Assembly (NCBI GenBank): GCA_958496175.1
Contig: OY292275.1
Span: 24,095,001 to 24,159,000, forward strand
Reading direction: 5' to 3'
DNA: 64,000 nt
Source of the DNA: Sisyra terminalis
Lineage: Eukaryota; Arthropoda; Insecta; Neuroptera; Sisyridae
A model generated the notes under the pieces. That model made no database searches. It was not told the origin of the DNA and was given only the letters and a program-made list of their open reading frames with translations. Below are positions 1-12,600 of this stretch, piece by piece; the first letter of the stretch is position 1, and every line of letters begins with the position of its first letter. The translations under genes were made by a program, and so were the position numbers.

Positions 1-2
1 AC

Positions 3-725
3 ATCAACACAACGACGATGGTATATCCAAACACAGCCATTCAGCAACCGCAAGTATCGAAAGCAAACACTGTTCAACCAAGTCAAAGTGAAAAGAAGTC
101 ACGACGCCGTAAAACGAAAAATAGTCCTGTAACAGTCGTAGAAACGAGTTCAGCGTCTTCAAATCAAGGATTCCAGTCTTACGCAGAAATTAAAAGTAAT
201 ACCGTCACGAATGAACCATCGGCAATTTCACTGAAAACAGCGAGTGTGGTGCCGGGTAGTGCTTTTAATTTTGGACCTGCACCTCCATCGATAAGTTTAA
301 GTTCAGGTTTGTACAGTGATAAAGACAGTTATAGTGGCTTTTTAGATTATCGAAATTCCACGACTAACTATTACATGGCAACGAGTCATCGTTCTACACC
401 TGATATTAATGCAGAAAAATCACAACGAACAGTTTCAACAGCTGCAAATCCACCGAGTGGATCATATACGTTTCTTAGCCATCCACAAACTCGACCACCA
501 CCGTATCCAAGTTTAACACCACCTTTCATGAACCCTCATCAAGTTCCCGTTATGGACCGATCCTCACCGATTTACCAACAATACATGCAACGGCAAGAAG
601 AATTGCTAAGACATTCCGGTGTTTTACATCACGGATATTTACCACCTACGGGATATCCTCCTGGATACCCACTAGAAATGCGACAGACATTCGATCCAAT
701 GAATCGACCTTCTCCTTGGATATAA
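3..725 (+). CDS. C-terminal part of an unrecognised low-complexity protein (5' truncated)
   Basis: The frame is open from the first bases of the window to TAA at 723-725, so this is the last coding exon, or part of it, of a gene that begins upstream; the ATG at 18 is probably internal. The visible 240 or so residues are rich in Ser, Pro, Thr and Tyr. A basic KKSRRRKTK cluster lies near the start and a proline/tyrosine-rich stretch near the end (PPPYPSLTPP and GYPPGYP). The protein ends in PSPWI. I see no folded domain, zinc finger or membrane segment. The composition suggests the disordered tail of a large nuclear or chromatin regulator, but that is inference and I do not recognise the family. 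Confidence 0.75.
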   Translation: MNTTTMVYPNTAIQQPQVSKANTVQPSQSEKKSRRRKTKNSPVTVVETSSASSNQGFQSYAEIKSNTVTNEPSAISLKTASVVPGSAFNFGPAPPSISLSSGLYSDKDSYSGFLDYRNSTTNYYMATSHRSTPDINAEKSQRTVSTAANPPSGSYTFLSHPQTRPPPYPSLTPPFMNPHQVPVMDRSSPIYQQYMQRQEELLRHSGVLHHGYLPPTGYPPGYPLEMRQTFDPMNRPSPWI

Positions 726-3700
726 TTACAAAATATTCGTAATTATATTGAAAACTACATAGAACAATTATGAACGTTGTTGTGTTAACCGTTTAAATTT
801 TTTATATATTATCCTACCAAAGACTTTAAAATGTATATTATATTTAATTTTTACGTTTTATTTAAACATTTTATATTCGAGTTGATTCTTACGACAATCT
901 GTTCAAGTTACGTTATTTTATCAAATATTAAAATGTTTATTTTGAGTGTTTTGAAGGCCCATCGGAAGTTTTTTTGGTTCGTGTAAGAAAAATGTGATAA
1001 CATTTTTATATTTAATGGTTTATTTGACTTTCTAAATCATGTTAATGGTTATTTTTTTTTTAAATAATTTTGATTGTTTTAAAAGTATCAATGTATTAAA
1101 CAACCATAAAATTATTTTATTATACCGAGTAGCCTCTTTAACTGAAGATAGTTTAATATCTTAGAAGTGGTTTATTTAAAAGAAGTTTGGATTAAGTTAT
1201 TGGATATTGTGAAAAAGAAAAAATAAGAATTATTTTGGTCCTTATACTTTCCGAAGTTTTTTTTTTTTTTTTGAGGATATTATTTCACAAAAAAATATTA
1301 ACAATTTTCATTCCATTACAGTTTACGTAGCTAAAAAAATAAAATCATTATTTAATTTTTTTCAATGATTAATTGATATACGGCTAATGTCTTTACTAAA
1401 TTATAGATAACATAGTTATCATACTTAAAAAACTTGAATAATTTATCATAAACTCAGGATTATTTATTGCAAATATAATTGATTAAAAATCGTTTTTAAT
1501 TAATTAATACAAACAAAAAGAACAATAGAAGCGACTGTTTTTTGCAAAGTATTTTTTTTATTACTAAATTTAAGATTTGGTACTAACTTTTTTTTCTATA
1601 ATGAAGAGAAAAACATTTATAGTAAATCAAATAATCATTAAAAAATCGAGGAAGAGAATAATAATATTATTTTTTATCTATTTTAGTTGGAATTGCATGA
1701 AAAATTGTTCGTAATTAAAATTATTTATTTTTTCTTGGAATAAGATCCTCATTTAAAAAATAAAGTTAACTTTGGAAAAATCATGAAAATTTATTCAAGG
1801 TAAAAAATAAATATTGTTTTCTTTCTTGTGCATCATCCAATAATTTTTATTGGAACTTTTTTTTTATTTATAAAAAACATTGAGAGTTTAGGTTGTTTAT
1901 CCTAAATATATCAGTTTTTGTTTATATATATAATTATGCATTTACTTTATATGTTTTTTCTTCTCTCTAAACCGAGATTTTCGAAACGACAACTTTATTA
2001 AAATTTAAAAATTAAAATATTTATGATTAGAATCATTATATAATACATATATAGTTTGCGAACAATAGTAGTATTAGAAAATATTAATAATTATTATTAA
2101 ATTCAGAAACATTTATTTGAAGATTCTAGTTTATAAAAGATCATTTTTATATATAATTAAACATATTATAATTTATTATGTATTTCAAAAGATTTTTTTA
2201 CAAAGGGTCTCAATTTTATTTATGTTAAATAATTTTTAAAAATATCAAAAAAAGAATACGCGTGACAATTATCATATTATAATACTTATAATTAAAATTT
2301 ATAAAAGAAATAAAATAATAAATTTATTATTAGCTCTAAAACTTACTTTTAAAATTAATAAATTTAAGATTTTAAATTAAAATTGCCAATTTTAAATATA
2401 AAGAAATAAAATTTTAACACTTAAATTTTATGATTTTCGTAATAATTTGAAAACAGAGTATATTTTTCTGGAAGTGACAAAAAATATGTTTGCTTCTTGA
2501 ACCATATAATATATGAAATGTTTATGAGAATAAATAATCATTGGGTGCATAGATGATGACTGTTATCGAAAAACATTGGTTTTCCGATGTTAAGCGATTG
2601 CACTAAAGCACTTTTTACTTAGCAGCTGACGATCTGTTAGTTGTTAATACGTGTTATATACAAACAAGAAACATCAGAAAAGTCGTCATTTAATGACGTC
2701 ATTATCATTGATCAGTTCATATATTGAATGATTTGAGATTTGCGACTGATGCTTAACATGCACTGAATTTCTTACTCAAAACAATGTACAATATATGTTG
2801 TAAATTGAAAATGAAAGACCAAATAATAATGTGAAATTTTCAAAATTTGCTTGTACTTCAATCATTGTATTTATATTGAAAACTTACAATTGTAAAGTCC
2901 AATTCAATGTGTGGGTTTACATAAAATTTATTTCATTTTAGCATTTTGAATCCTTGAAAAAAATTGTATACAAAATGGAGTTTTGGGAAATGGAAAAAAA
3001 ACTAAGAAAAATAAAATCAAAAATTTTCTTAAAATAAAAATTTATCGAAATTGTCTATTTCCAAGTTATAGATTCTACGTGATTGGCTTGGTTTACTATC
3101 ATTGACGTTAATTTTATTAATGAAACTTGAATTTAGTTAATGCAAATGCATATGTACATTCATTAAAATAATCTTTAAAGAAATTATTTTCCAATCAGCA
3201 AATTATTACAGGGTCAAAATAAAATTTGAATTAATTGTATTTTTATCTAAAATTTACAATCATTTCGATAATGAATCACGTGGAAATTGAATTTCTTTCT
3301 TAAAAAGAAATGAAATTATGTAACTAAACTTGTTTTGTAAAAATTAATCAAAAATAATTATAATTAAATATTGTTGATGGGCCTTATGTATATCTCAGTA
3401 AAAAATAAAATTAAGTATAAAAATAGAGACCAGTTTTCCATTTACAAACTATAAAAAATGATTCTTATATTGACAAAAAGAATATTATATAAAGCGAAAA
3501 GTTAAATCGATAGATTTTTTATAAAATCAAATGTTATTATTTGTATATTCTTGCATTCCGTTAATTTTTCAGTTTACGTATATATATTTTTTTTTTTTTT
3601 GTTTTAAAAGAAAACTTTAACTTCCAAATTTTAATTTTTTTCTTCTTTTAAGTGTTTGATCTTTTAATTATCTATTATATTATGTAAACTAAAAATTTAT

Positions 3701-4105
3701 AACAGTTTAAGAAGTTATTAATGAAAATTTTATTATAATTAAAAGAATCTATATATATATAAGTATATAATGTATTTAATTTATATCGTGTGAGTACAAT
3801 TATTTTTAGAAAAATTAACTTTAAATAATTTCACCACTTAATTAGATGATTAAATATAAAACTCATTAAATCGTTTAGTTATACTGGCATTTTTCGTATT
3901 ATATAGTAAATATATATATTTAATTTTTTCAGTATAATTTTTTCTTGTACAAAAATTTCGACATCACATTATAACAAAAAAAGTGTAAATATAAATTTTA
4001 TTAAAAATTTAAAGAGTACTTAGTGTAAATGGTATATTTAAAAAATTAGACTAAAAATATATTATGTATTATTCTATATATTAATGTAAATGAACAATAA
4101 AATAA
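726..4105. other. 3' UTR and AT-rich spacer between convergent genes
   Basis: This holds the 3' UTR of the left-hand gene and, at its right edge, the 3' end of the P450 gene, which converges on it. It is dominated by A/T runs with many AATAAA-like hexamers, so the true polyadenylation sites cannot be chosen by eye. No coding segment is visible. A less AT-biased patch at about 2510-2770 stands out. Confidence 0.5.
2694..2701. promoter_or_regulatory. Palindromic CRE-like site
   Basis: A perfect TGACGTCA sits inside the longer palindrome AATGACGTCATT, in a patch of ordinary complexity surrounded by A/T runs. TGACGTCA is the consensus site for CREB/ATF bZIP factors. There is no other evidence that it works, and one 8-mer can occur by chance. 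Confidence 0.25.
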
Positions 4106-7100
4106 TTAATTATTTGTACTCAGAAATTTCAATTGTATTTTTCGATCAGGTATTCGATTCATGCGGTACAGCATGTCAATATGAGGGTCAGAATCAGGTG
4201 GAGCGGCAATTATAAACTTTTTGAGAATCTGGAAAAAAATATAACAAATCAGCAACTCGTCGTCATTAGCATTGATTTTCAATTAAGTAAAATCATGTAA
4301 AGGGTAAAAAAAGTTAATAATATAATCTTTGTAATACTTCAGTTAAAAATATGTGCATTTCTTGCTCTGCTAGTCGTCTTCCAGGACACATTCTGGGACC
4401 ATGACCAAAAGGTAGTGAAGCAAAAGCGCTGATTGAACGATTTTTATTTTCCTTCAACCAACGTTCAGGTTTATATTTCAATGGATCATCAAAATATTTT
4501 GGATCTCTTGATGAAATTGATAGAAATGCTAACACTAATGTCTGGAAATAAATAAATAATTATTCATTTTCAATACTAGCATTATGAACTTATTTTTTTC
4601 AGAGTCAGAAACAAATAGGTGGAAATTATAGAACTTACACGATAGTCAGTATTTCGTATTATTAAAATGTTTCAAATTTTCTAATTTATAAATATCGAAT
4701 TAAATTATAAAAAAAAGTTTTGAAAAATTGACCAATTTCTTACAACGTTTCAGTCAAAAATTCCGACTCCTTAAAATGCCTGCTTTCCCGGTTAATCTAA
4801 TTAATTAATGATTTTATTGCACACTAGCTTATATCAGCCACTTCATTTGCGTAAAATACTATTTTTAATAATACCAATAATATTAATGGTTTAATTTTGT
4901 TTTCTGAAGAAAAATATAATATTTGATAAATTTTTCCCTAATTAAAATTTCCTATGTTTTGAAAACAAGATTTTTTAATCTTAAGAAGCGTTAATCAAAT
5001 CACTAGTTATTTTAAACAAAAAAATTTATGAATTTTTAAAGATCTCTTTGATTTATCCATTCAATAGGCTATTAATTATAGACTGATTTTTTCATTTCTG
5101 AGTTATTTACAGAGAAAATTTTCCCTTATAATTTTTTCAGAATGATGTACATCCTTTTATTAGTGTAACAACAGGTTATATCTAAATATCAAATTCATCA
5201 AAATCGGTTCAGCAGTTCTCGAATTAAAATATTTATCTTGAAATTGGTTCAAAAATTAAGGTTTTTATAAACAAATTCCTGATTTTTATATAATAATTAT
5301 TTAATAACTAAACATTGATGAAATATGTAACTGCAAAAATTAATGAAAAACATGAAAGAACGAGTTCTAAATTTTTACTAATTATTCATTTCCTTTCGAA
5401 AAAGCGTTATGAAAAATTGGACATGATAATTAATTTTGAAATACCTTCGCAGGAATGATGTAACCACTTAAAGAAGTATCGTTCATCAAAAATCGTGCAT
5501 GTGCACCGGCTGTAGGAGACAAACGCAATGTTTCCTTAATACATCCTCGAACAAGATCGAAATTTCCTGAAACAATTTTTTTTCGTACATTCTCCTGTAC
5601 GTCTTGATTGTGAGCTAAATAATGTAATGTCATTGATAAAGTGGTTGCTGTTGTATCAATTCCACCTAGAAAAACTTCCATACATAACATAACAATATCA
5701 TCCCATCGAAGTTGATTGTTTCTTAATAAAGCGTAAATAAATGGGTTTTCATCCTCTATATCTTTATTTTGTTCAAACTTTGAGCGTATATTAGTTAAAT
5801 GGTCTTCAAGAACACGATAAATTGTTGAATGTGATTGTTCCAACAATCGATATGCTTTGGTTTTATATACTTTCCAAAAAGGAGGTTGAATTAATGTTTG
5901 ATATAAACCGTTCATGAAGTTAACGCTTGCTGAAATTATTTCATTTGCGTCACAACTGTTATTTAAACAATCAAATCGTTCTCCAGGACTGGTTATCGAA
6001 ATAGCTAAAATATCAATTAAAAAAAAATTATTTCAATCTTTTAATTAAATAATTCTCTTCCATTTTATTTGTATTATTTGGGTTTACCTCAAAATCTCTT
6101 CAACAATCTAAAACTCCAAAAACATTTAATTTTGTAGGATAGTGATTTTCAAAGCATATATATCCCTGGGAGTACGTAGAAGATTAATGTTTATCAGTAC
6201 AGATTTTTTTTAATTATTTTCATGCTTGCTTTACATAATCGCTTTTTACACAGTCATAGGTGATAAATGTTTTATTTTCAAATATACAAATGTATATATT
6301 GTCTTTTTCAACATTATAAATTAAAAATAACATGACTAGAGGGTAGATAAATTAAAAAAATGGGAACTGTGTTCTAGGAAATTAAAAAGTACGTATACAG
6401 TATAGTTAAAAAAGCTTCTGTATCAATATATCAGTGGTAGGTCATTTCGCCTATTGTAATGTGTATGATCTATACACGTAGTCCAAACGGATGGGATATA
6501 TCCCAGTGGCGCTGGAGACATTCTAAGGGAATGATAATAATTACAAAGACAGATGAGGGACGCTGAAATATTTTTTGTTGTTGTTATCTGTTATTGTTTT
6601 ATAACTGCTAAGGTTTTTATAGATTTGTGTAGTGGCTCTAGGGTTAATAAAAATTCGTAAATCAAGAAATATTGAAACTTTGGTCGATACGAGGATCGAA
6701 TCCAGCACCTATCAGTTTTGGGGCAGCCACCTTGACCACTCAGCCACCAGTAGATTTGGATGCTGAAATATAGAAGTGCAATATTGAAATAATGAACTAT
6801 TGGAAGAGAAGGATGGGTGTTGGATTTTTTTCTCTCTTTATAGGTACAATGGTTCATAAAAGAATGGGATGGCTTATGTTCTGTATCAGTGTTTCACAAA
6901 CTTGTCGCAAATTTTTTTAATTAATTTGCCTGATACGACAAGTGATTCAGACAAAAGGGTCGCATAAATATGAAAAATTTTGGATTTTTAACAAAGGAAA
7001 TACAGCGTTACATAAGTTGTATTGTCGCTGATAGTTATGCTATTTTAAACAATAGGATTGTTAATAGTTAATAAGGAATGGAGGGTGGTATAAATTAAAC

Positions 7101-8154
7101 ATTTATACTTCTAGTACACATTTCCTTCGTTGTATGACGAAATATGCATAATTCGGACAATAACAATTTTTTTCATTTTGGATTCGCTGGGGACGAGAGA
7201 CCATCAAACACCGCTTTCTCTTACCTAGATTAACTCTGCCACCATCTAAAATCCCCTCCTAACCGCCCAGGGTAATATAACGCGAAGTTCCTGAAGCCAA
7301 TAGGGTTTTCAGCCTCAAAACAACTATTAGAGCTCTGAAAAATAACTTTAAATATTTAAAAAATGAATAATTTTTTTTTATAATTTTGATCTCATTTTTC
7401 TTTTTATATGTCTGTAAAGACACTTTGTGCAATGAAAATATTAACATATTTAATCACTTGGAGTTTTAGTTGATAGAATTTTGAGTTCACCCATTTTTAT
7501 TTTACCTTCAATCGCAAATTTTAATAAATGCGAATAAATATCATCAACTACGAGGTTTTCTTCAGAAAATTGTTGAAAATATTTTACATAATCTTGTGCA
7601 ACTTGTTCATGTTTGTGAGTATATTTTTTTAACATTAAAGGATTTAATAAAGTATTTATCGCCTTTCTGAAATGGTACCAATCATTTCCATTGTTTGGAA
7701 CTATCCCGGCGCTGTTAAAGGTTTTATTACGATAAAACGCTAAAGCTTCAAATGGTGGACGATGTGGAATTTTCCCTTCATTATTAGCAATTTGTGGCAC
7801 ATCTTCCACGTTAAGAGTTATCACTACAGTTTGGCCGTTTAATTTCAATTTGAATATTGGTCCAAGTTGTTTGCTTATATCTAATACAGCATCACCAAAC
7901 CGTTCGGACGAATACTTCCCTAAATTATATAATGTAAGGTGAAAAATGCATGATAAAACATAGTATATATTTTTAACTTTGTTACCATTAGGAAAAAATA
8001 AATGGGAATGTCCAATAATTGGCCATGCAGGTAAAGATGGTATTTTCTCGAGTGGTTGCTCTTTGTTTTTCACATTTGTTGTAATTTTTCGATACACAAT
8101 TAATTGCTTTAACGTAAAAATTATAGGCCGCTTAAGTTGAGCTTGCATCATCAC
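4106..8154 (-). CDS. Cytochrome P450, mitochondrial clan
   Basis: A haem-thiolate monooxygenase. Five exons on the minus strand: 7986-8154, 7506-7919, 5445-6004, 4338-4541 and 4106-4228. They join in phase (1,1,0,0) to give 489 residues, a normal length. The hallmarks are all present: a Pro-rich hinge (PSLPAWPIIGHSH), the I-helix oxygen-binding GGIDTT (about 308-313), ExxR as KETLR (352-355), PERW, and the haem loop PFGHGPRMCPGRR with the ligand Cys near 433. The basic N-terminus without a hydrophobic anchor, and the C-terminal pattern, fit mitochondrial-clan CYPs that import into mitochondria and receive electrons from adrenodoxin. That clan includes ecdysteroid-synthesising enzymes, but I cannot assign a CYP number or substrate. 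Intron 1 is only 66 bp, and intron 2 carries a SINE. Confidence 0.92.
6572..6761 (-). mobile_element. tRNA-derived SINE, copy 1
   Basis: Read on the minus strand, the head resembles a tRNA gene with RNA polymerase III boxes: A box TGGCTGAGTGG near 6741-6751, and a B box close to GGTTCGANTCC about 40 bp downstream. A non-tRNA body follows, containing AACCCTAGAG. The copy is flanked by the 10-bp direct repeat GCTGAAATAT at 6562-6571 and 6762-6771, as expected of target-primed retrotransposition. It lies in intron 2 of the P450 gene. A 267-nt open frame across it (6591-6857) is only an accident of the repeat. Confidence 0.85.
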
Positions 8155-9612
8155 AAAACTACCGCACTAACTGACCGCTGGATTACTTTGTAAAAAGGAT
8201 CGTTCAAAATATTTTAGTTATAAATGCATGATGAATAATTTATAACTCATCTTTAAGTTTATTTTTTGTAAATTCAAAAAAGACAACAGAATCGATCAAT
8301 CTTATTTATATGTACCTATTATGTATACAAGCATTTTTATTTTTACCTACAATTTGAAAGAGATTGATTCTGTTTGGAAAATTAGAAATACATATTCGAT
8401 TTTTTTTTCTGCATACTTGGCAAATATATTTTTAAGATTTATCAGATATAATAGACTCTATATCATATTATTTATATTCTATGTGTTTATATGTAACAGC
8501 GTGGTAACAGCCTTAAAAATCATTTTTTATTCAAATTAATTCAAACGTTAAAATTTTGAACTCCAAAATGAATAATTTATTTAGAAAAAAGCAATGGAAA
8601 AATAAGCATTAACCGACATTTATTTGAACTTTCATTAATTGTCACAAATACGATAACCGAATAATATACGAAAAATTTAAAAAAAAAATATTAAATTAGT
8701 TTAAAAAAAAAAACCCTCCGACACTGGTACACTTGCTGGGTTTATATCCTGTAATTTGTCTGTTTATATCCAGTATGAGTAAAATTTACAATACTTCTCG
8801 GTTTACGAATTTTTAGAAAGCCTAGAGTCATTAGAGTTTAGCTGCTATGCCGTGTTAATGCAACTTTGAATTGATAAATGCAAGTATTCGAGTACATAAA
8901 ATCCAAAAAATCTGATTAGAGAAAAGATATAATATATTTGAGTTGAATTTTTGTTCATACAATTTTCAAAAAAAAAATCGTAACAAATTATAATGGATAT
9001 AATTTATCTTAAGCATTTAAGAACGCATTCATATACCAACAAACATAATAAAGGATCGCCATAGTCTTAAAACATTAGAGAAATCCAGGTCTTGATGACC
9101 TCGGTGAATATTTTTCAGCTTCCAAAATACTATTTGTACAACTTACCAGAGGTAATTATCCGATAATCAATTACCTATAAATATTTAAAGGTAATTGGAA
9201 TTAAATTAAATTCATAAATGTTTTTCAAAAGTTTTCCGATTTATGAATTTATTTAAACTGACCATGAAATTTACACGTGTATCTATTTATAAAAGTTGAA
9301 GAATATGCTATGGTATTTTATGGTTACGATATTGTACATGTTGTATTTATCTGTTGGTTAGTGGATATGGTGGATATACACAATATACACATGTACCTTC
9401 ATAAGCAACAAAGTAATAAAAATTGAGTAGTAGAAGGACTGTAGTTGCCGGTTGACTATTTTTTAAAAAAAGATATCATTATCATAAACTCTCGCACAAT
9501 AAATAAAGTAAATACAATAACAAAATTATAATCTTAAAAAATAATTATCTTCAATATAATTTTAATATTAATTCACATTTATTTCAGTTAACATGGTAGA
9601 TTACAGTTAAAA
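8155..9612. other. Divergent intergenic region, P450 / transporter A
   Basis: The 1.46 kb between divergently transcribed genes must hold the P450 promoter and at least the upstream part of transporter A. It is AT-rich. A few short open frames (for example 8321-8539) show no protein-like composition. I recognise no specific control element. Confidence 0.4.
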
Positions 9613-12600
9613 ATGGGAAAAATAAATTTGAAATTGCTTTCTATGAAAGCACATTACTTTTTTTATAATGCAGGTATATATATAATTATAAATTTTAACA
9701 ATTATATTAATAAAAAGTGGTATTATGAGGAAATAGTATTGTGTTATTAAAATAACCTGTTTGTATATTGCCATCAATTGTCACGTTTTTTTAATTGGTT
9801 TTATAATAATTGTTACCATTGTAACAATGATGTAAGTAATTTTAAATTTTGAAAAAAAGTGCAAAAATATAGTTTGCATACATTTTTAATAAATAATTTT
9901 TATACAAATAATATTGTTAAATTAATTAAAAGTCAAATATTATGCTTTCGAGTTTTTGATACTTCGTGTAATATATAAGTCTATTGCAATGAGCATCGCG
10001 GTTGATTTAAATTTAGTACCAAAATACTAAAACAAAATTTAATCAAATTAATCTCTATATAAATGCTTAAAAATGATTCAAAAACTATTATTTCAAATTT
10101 TAATACACAAAAATTTAGTTCCACTATTTTCCATTGTACTATTCAAAACTTTTTTATTAAGCTAATACTGTCTTATAGTTAACTAAGTTAATTTATCCAA
10201 CAATTACAGCTAAAGTTATGATCTAAAACTTAAATTTTAAATTATATTGTGGTCTTAAAATTGTGGTAATATATTGTCTTACATTGTAGTAAAATAATTT
10301 ACAAAAGTAAACTATAAACATAAATTTGAACAAAAATTCAAACAAATGAATTCCTAACGTATAACCCAGATACGTATTTCGATTGCCAAGTTATCTTCTT
10401 TAGTTGTCATCAAATAGTATTGGATCACTCCGTAACTGCTTTGTGATGAGTCACGCAATTCATTTGTTTGAACTTTTATTCAAATTTATGTTTATAGTTT
10501 ACTTTTGTAAATTATATAACATAAATAAGATAATAATATATTTTAAATATAACAGTATAACTGTTCAAAGTCAATGAAAAAATCTAATTTGATTTTTTAT
10601 TTTAAAGTTCATGTTATGAATTGTAGCATAAATAGTAAAGACGTAATTTTAATTTGATTTAAATATATTCTTAGTTCTCTGTCTTTGTCGACAAACATCC
10701 CACATACATTTGCCTATTTATTAAAGACTAGTAGCTACCCGTTAAATTACAGCTAACACTGGCACAACATTTAGCAAATGACAAAAATTGTCAATTGAAT
10801 AAAATCAAAATAACAGTTGAAACAAATGACAAGAATTAGTTATTTCAATTTTGAGACAATATATTTGGTTATAAATTATGTTTGGTTTTCACTCATACGT
10901 ATGTATTTACCTACATTCTTTGTCGACACACATACATAAAATATACGTTTGCCTATTATTATATTGATTTAATTTATATGAATTTTAATAAATTATGTTT
11001 TCACATATATCTAAGTCCTTTTGATATCATACATCGTTTTAATATGAAACAGTATGGTAATAAGTTTTAATGAAAGCTTTGAACATATCAAAATACACAA
11101 AATATAACGACTATGGAGTTATTAGACATAGAGTTGTTAAAACATTTTGATTTCTATAAGCTAGATTTTACAGTCATTAAACAGAGAAAAACGTTGTGCT
11201 AGAAAGGAACGTGAACAAAGAAAAGAGAAGAATGCTAGCTGAGAATAGAGGCAATTTTCAACTATATATTATAATGTCTCTATAGTTCCAATCTGTTATT
11301 TACATTCTGATTTCATTCTGTTATTTTAGAAGTTAAAGTTATTAGCATAGCTGTCGGAGATACTTTTGGAAAGTATTTAAATACTAGATAAGTTATTTTT
11401 TTAAAAAGTATCCGAAGTTACTTTGAGTATCTTACTCTTGAAAAAAATGAGCTTAAATATATAGTTATTTTTTTTAGATAGTTATTTTTTCAGATACTTT
11501 GTATACTATGTATGTAATAAATTTTTATTAATTTAGGGCAAAGGAAAGTAACATGTCTAATCTCCTAAAAAATACATTTAAAAGACGATATAGAATAGAA
11601 CGATAAGAAGTGTAAATTGAATCTTATAGATCCAAACAAAATAAAATTCTGTATCTAATATCTCGGTCTCTAGGAATATAAGATATTTTTTTAAGTTACA
11701 AGATATAGTTTCTTTTAAAAAGTATCTACGATACTAGATACTTTTTGCTAAAAAATGAAGAAACTAAGGTACAGTATCTTAGATACTTTAAAGTAACTCA
11801 GTGACTTAGTTACTTTAAAGTAACCAATATACTTTTTTCTGACAACTCTGGGTATTAGTGTGGATTTTACAAAAGGCAATAATTATACTAACGATTAACC
11901 ATATCTATATTCCAATTTCCTTACATAACAAAATCAATGCAATTATAATATGTATCAAATAGCTCTCCTTATTAAAAGAATAGTTTAAAATTATATAAAT
12001 TAATTGAAAAAATTGTATGATAATTAAACAATCTTTAAATCTTTCATTGTTGTTTATTTCAGGTTCAGCACCTATCAGTATATTTATGTCAACGTATGCC
12101 AAACAATTGGGATTTTCATCAGTCGTTGTAGGAAGCATTTATACTTTTCTGCCCATATCTGGAATGATAGCAAAGCCTTTTTTTGGAGCTCTTGGTGATC
12201 GATTTCACATTCAAAAGCTGATATTTCTTATTTTTCAAATCATAACTGCAATAGCATCTTTCTCAATTCTTTACATTCCTCAAATACCAGTTGAACCAAA
12301 AATCAATTTTGAATGTTCCAGCAGTCCTAATTTTTATACTTATGTAGGAGATGATAGCGTTGACGATTTATGCGCCATTAAGAAAGCTCTTTCTTACACA
12401 AATCAAAGTGTGATAAGTTGTCAAGTAAAAAAACTTACAAAAAATAAGTGTTGATTGAAAGTATTATAAATTTTATATGTTCTAGTTGAATTGTCAATTA
12501 CCAAGCGTAAATTCTACGAATTTGAATGATATCGTCGTTATAATTACTGGAAATTCAATAAATCTGGTTAATAACAGCTTGGTTCAATTTCCTATTGAAG

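Noticed and set aside
6591..6857. 88-codon minus-strand open frame
   Set aside because: It runs through the tRNA-derived SINE and its flanks; the reading frame is a by-product of the repeat.
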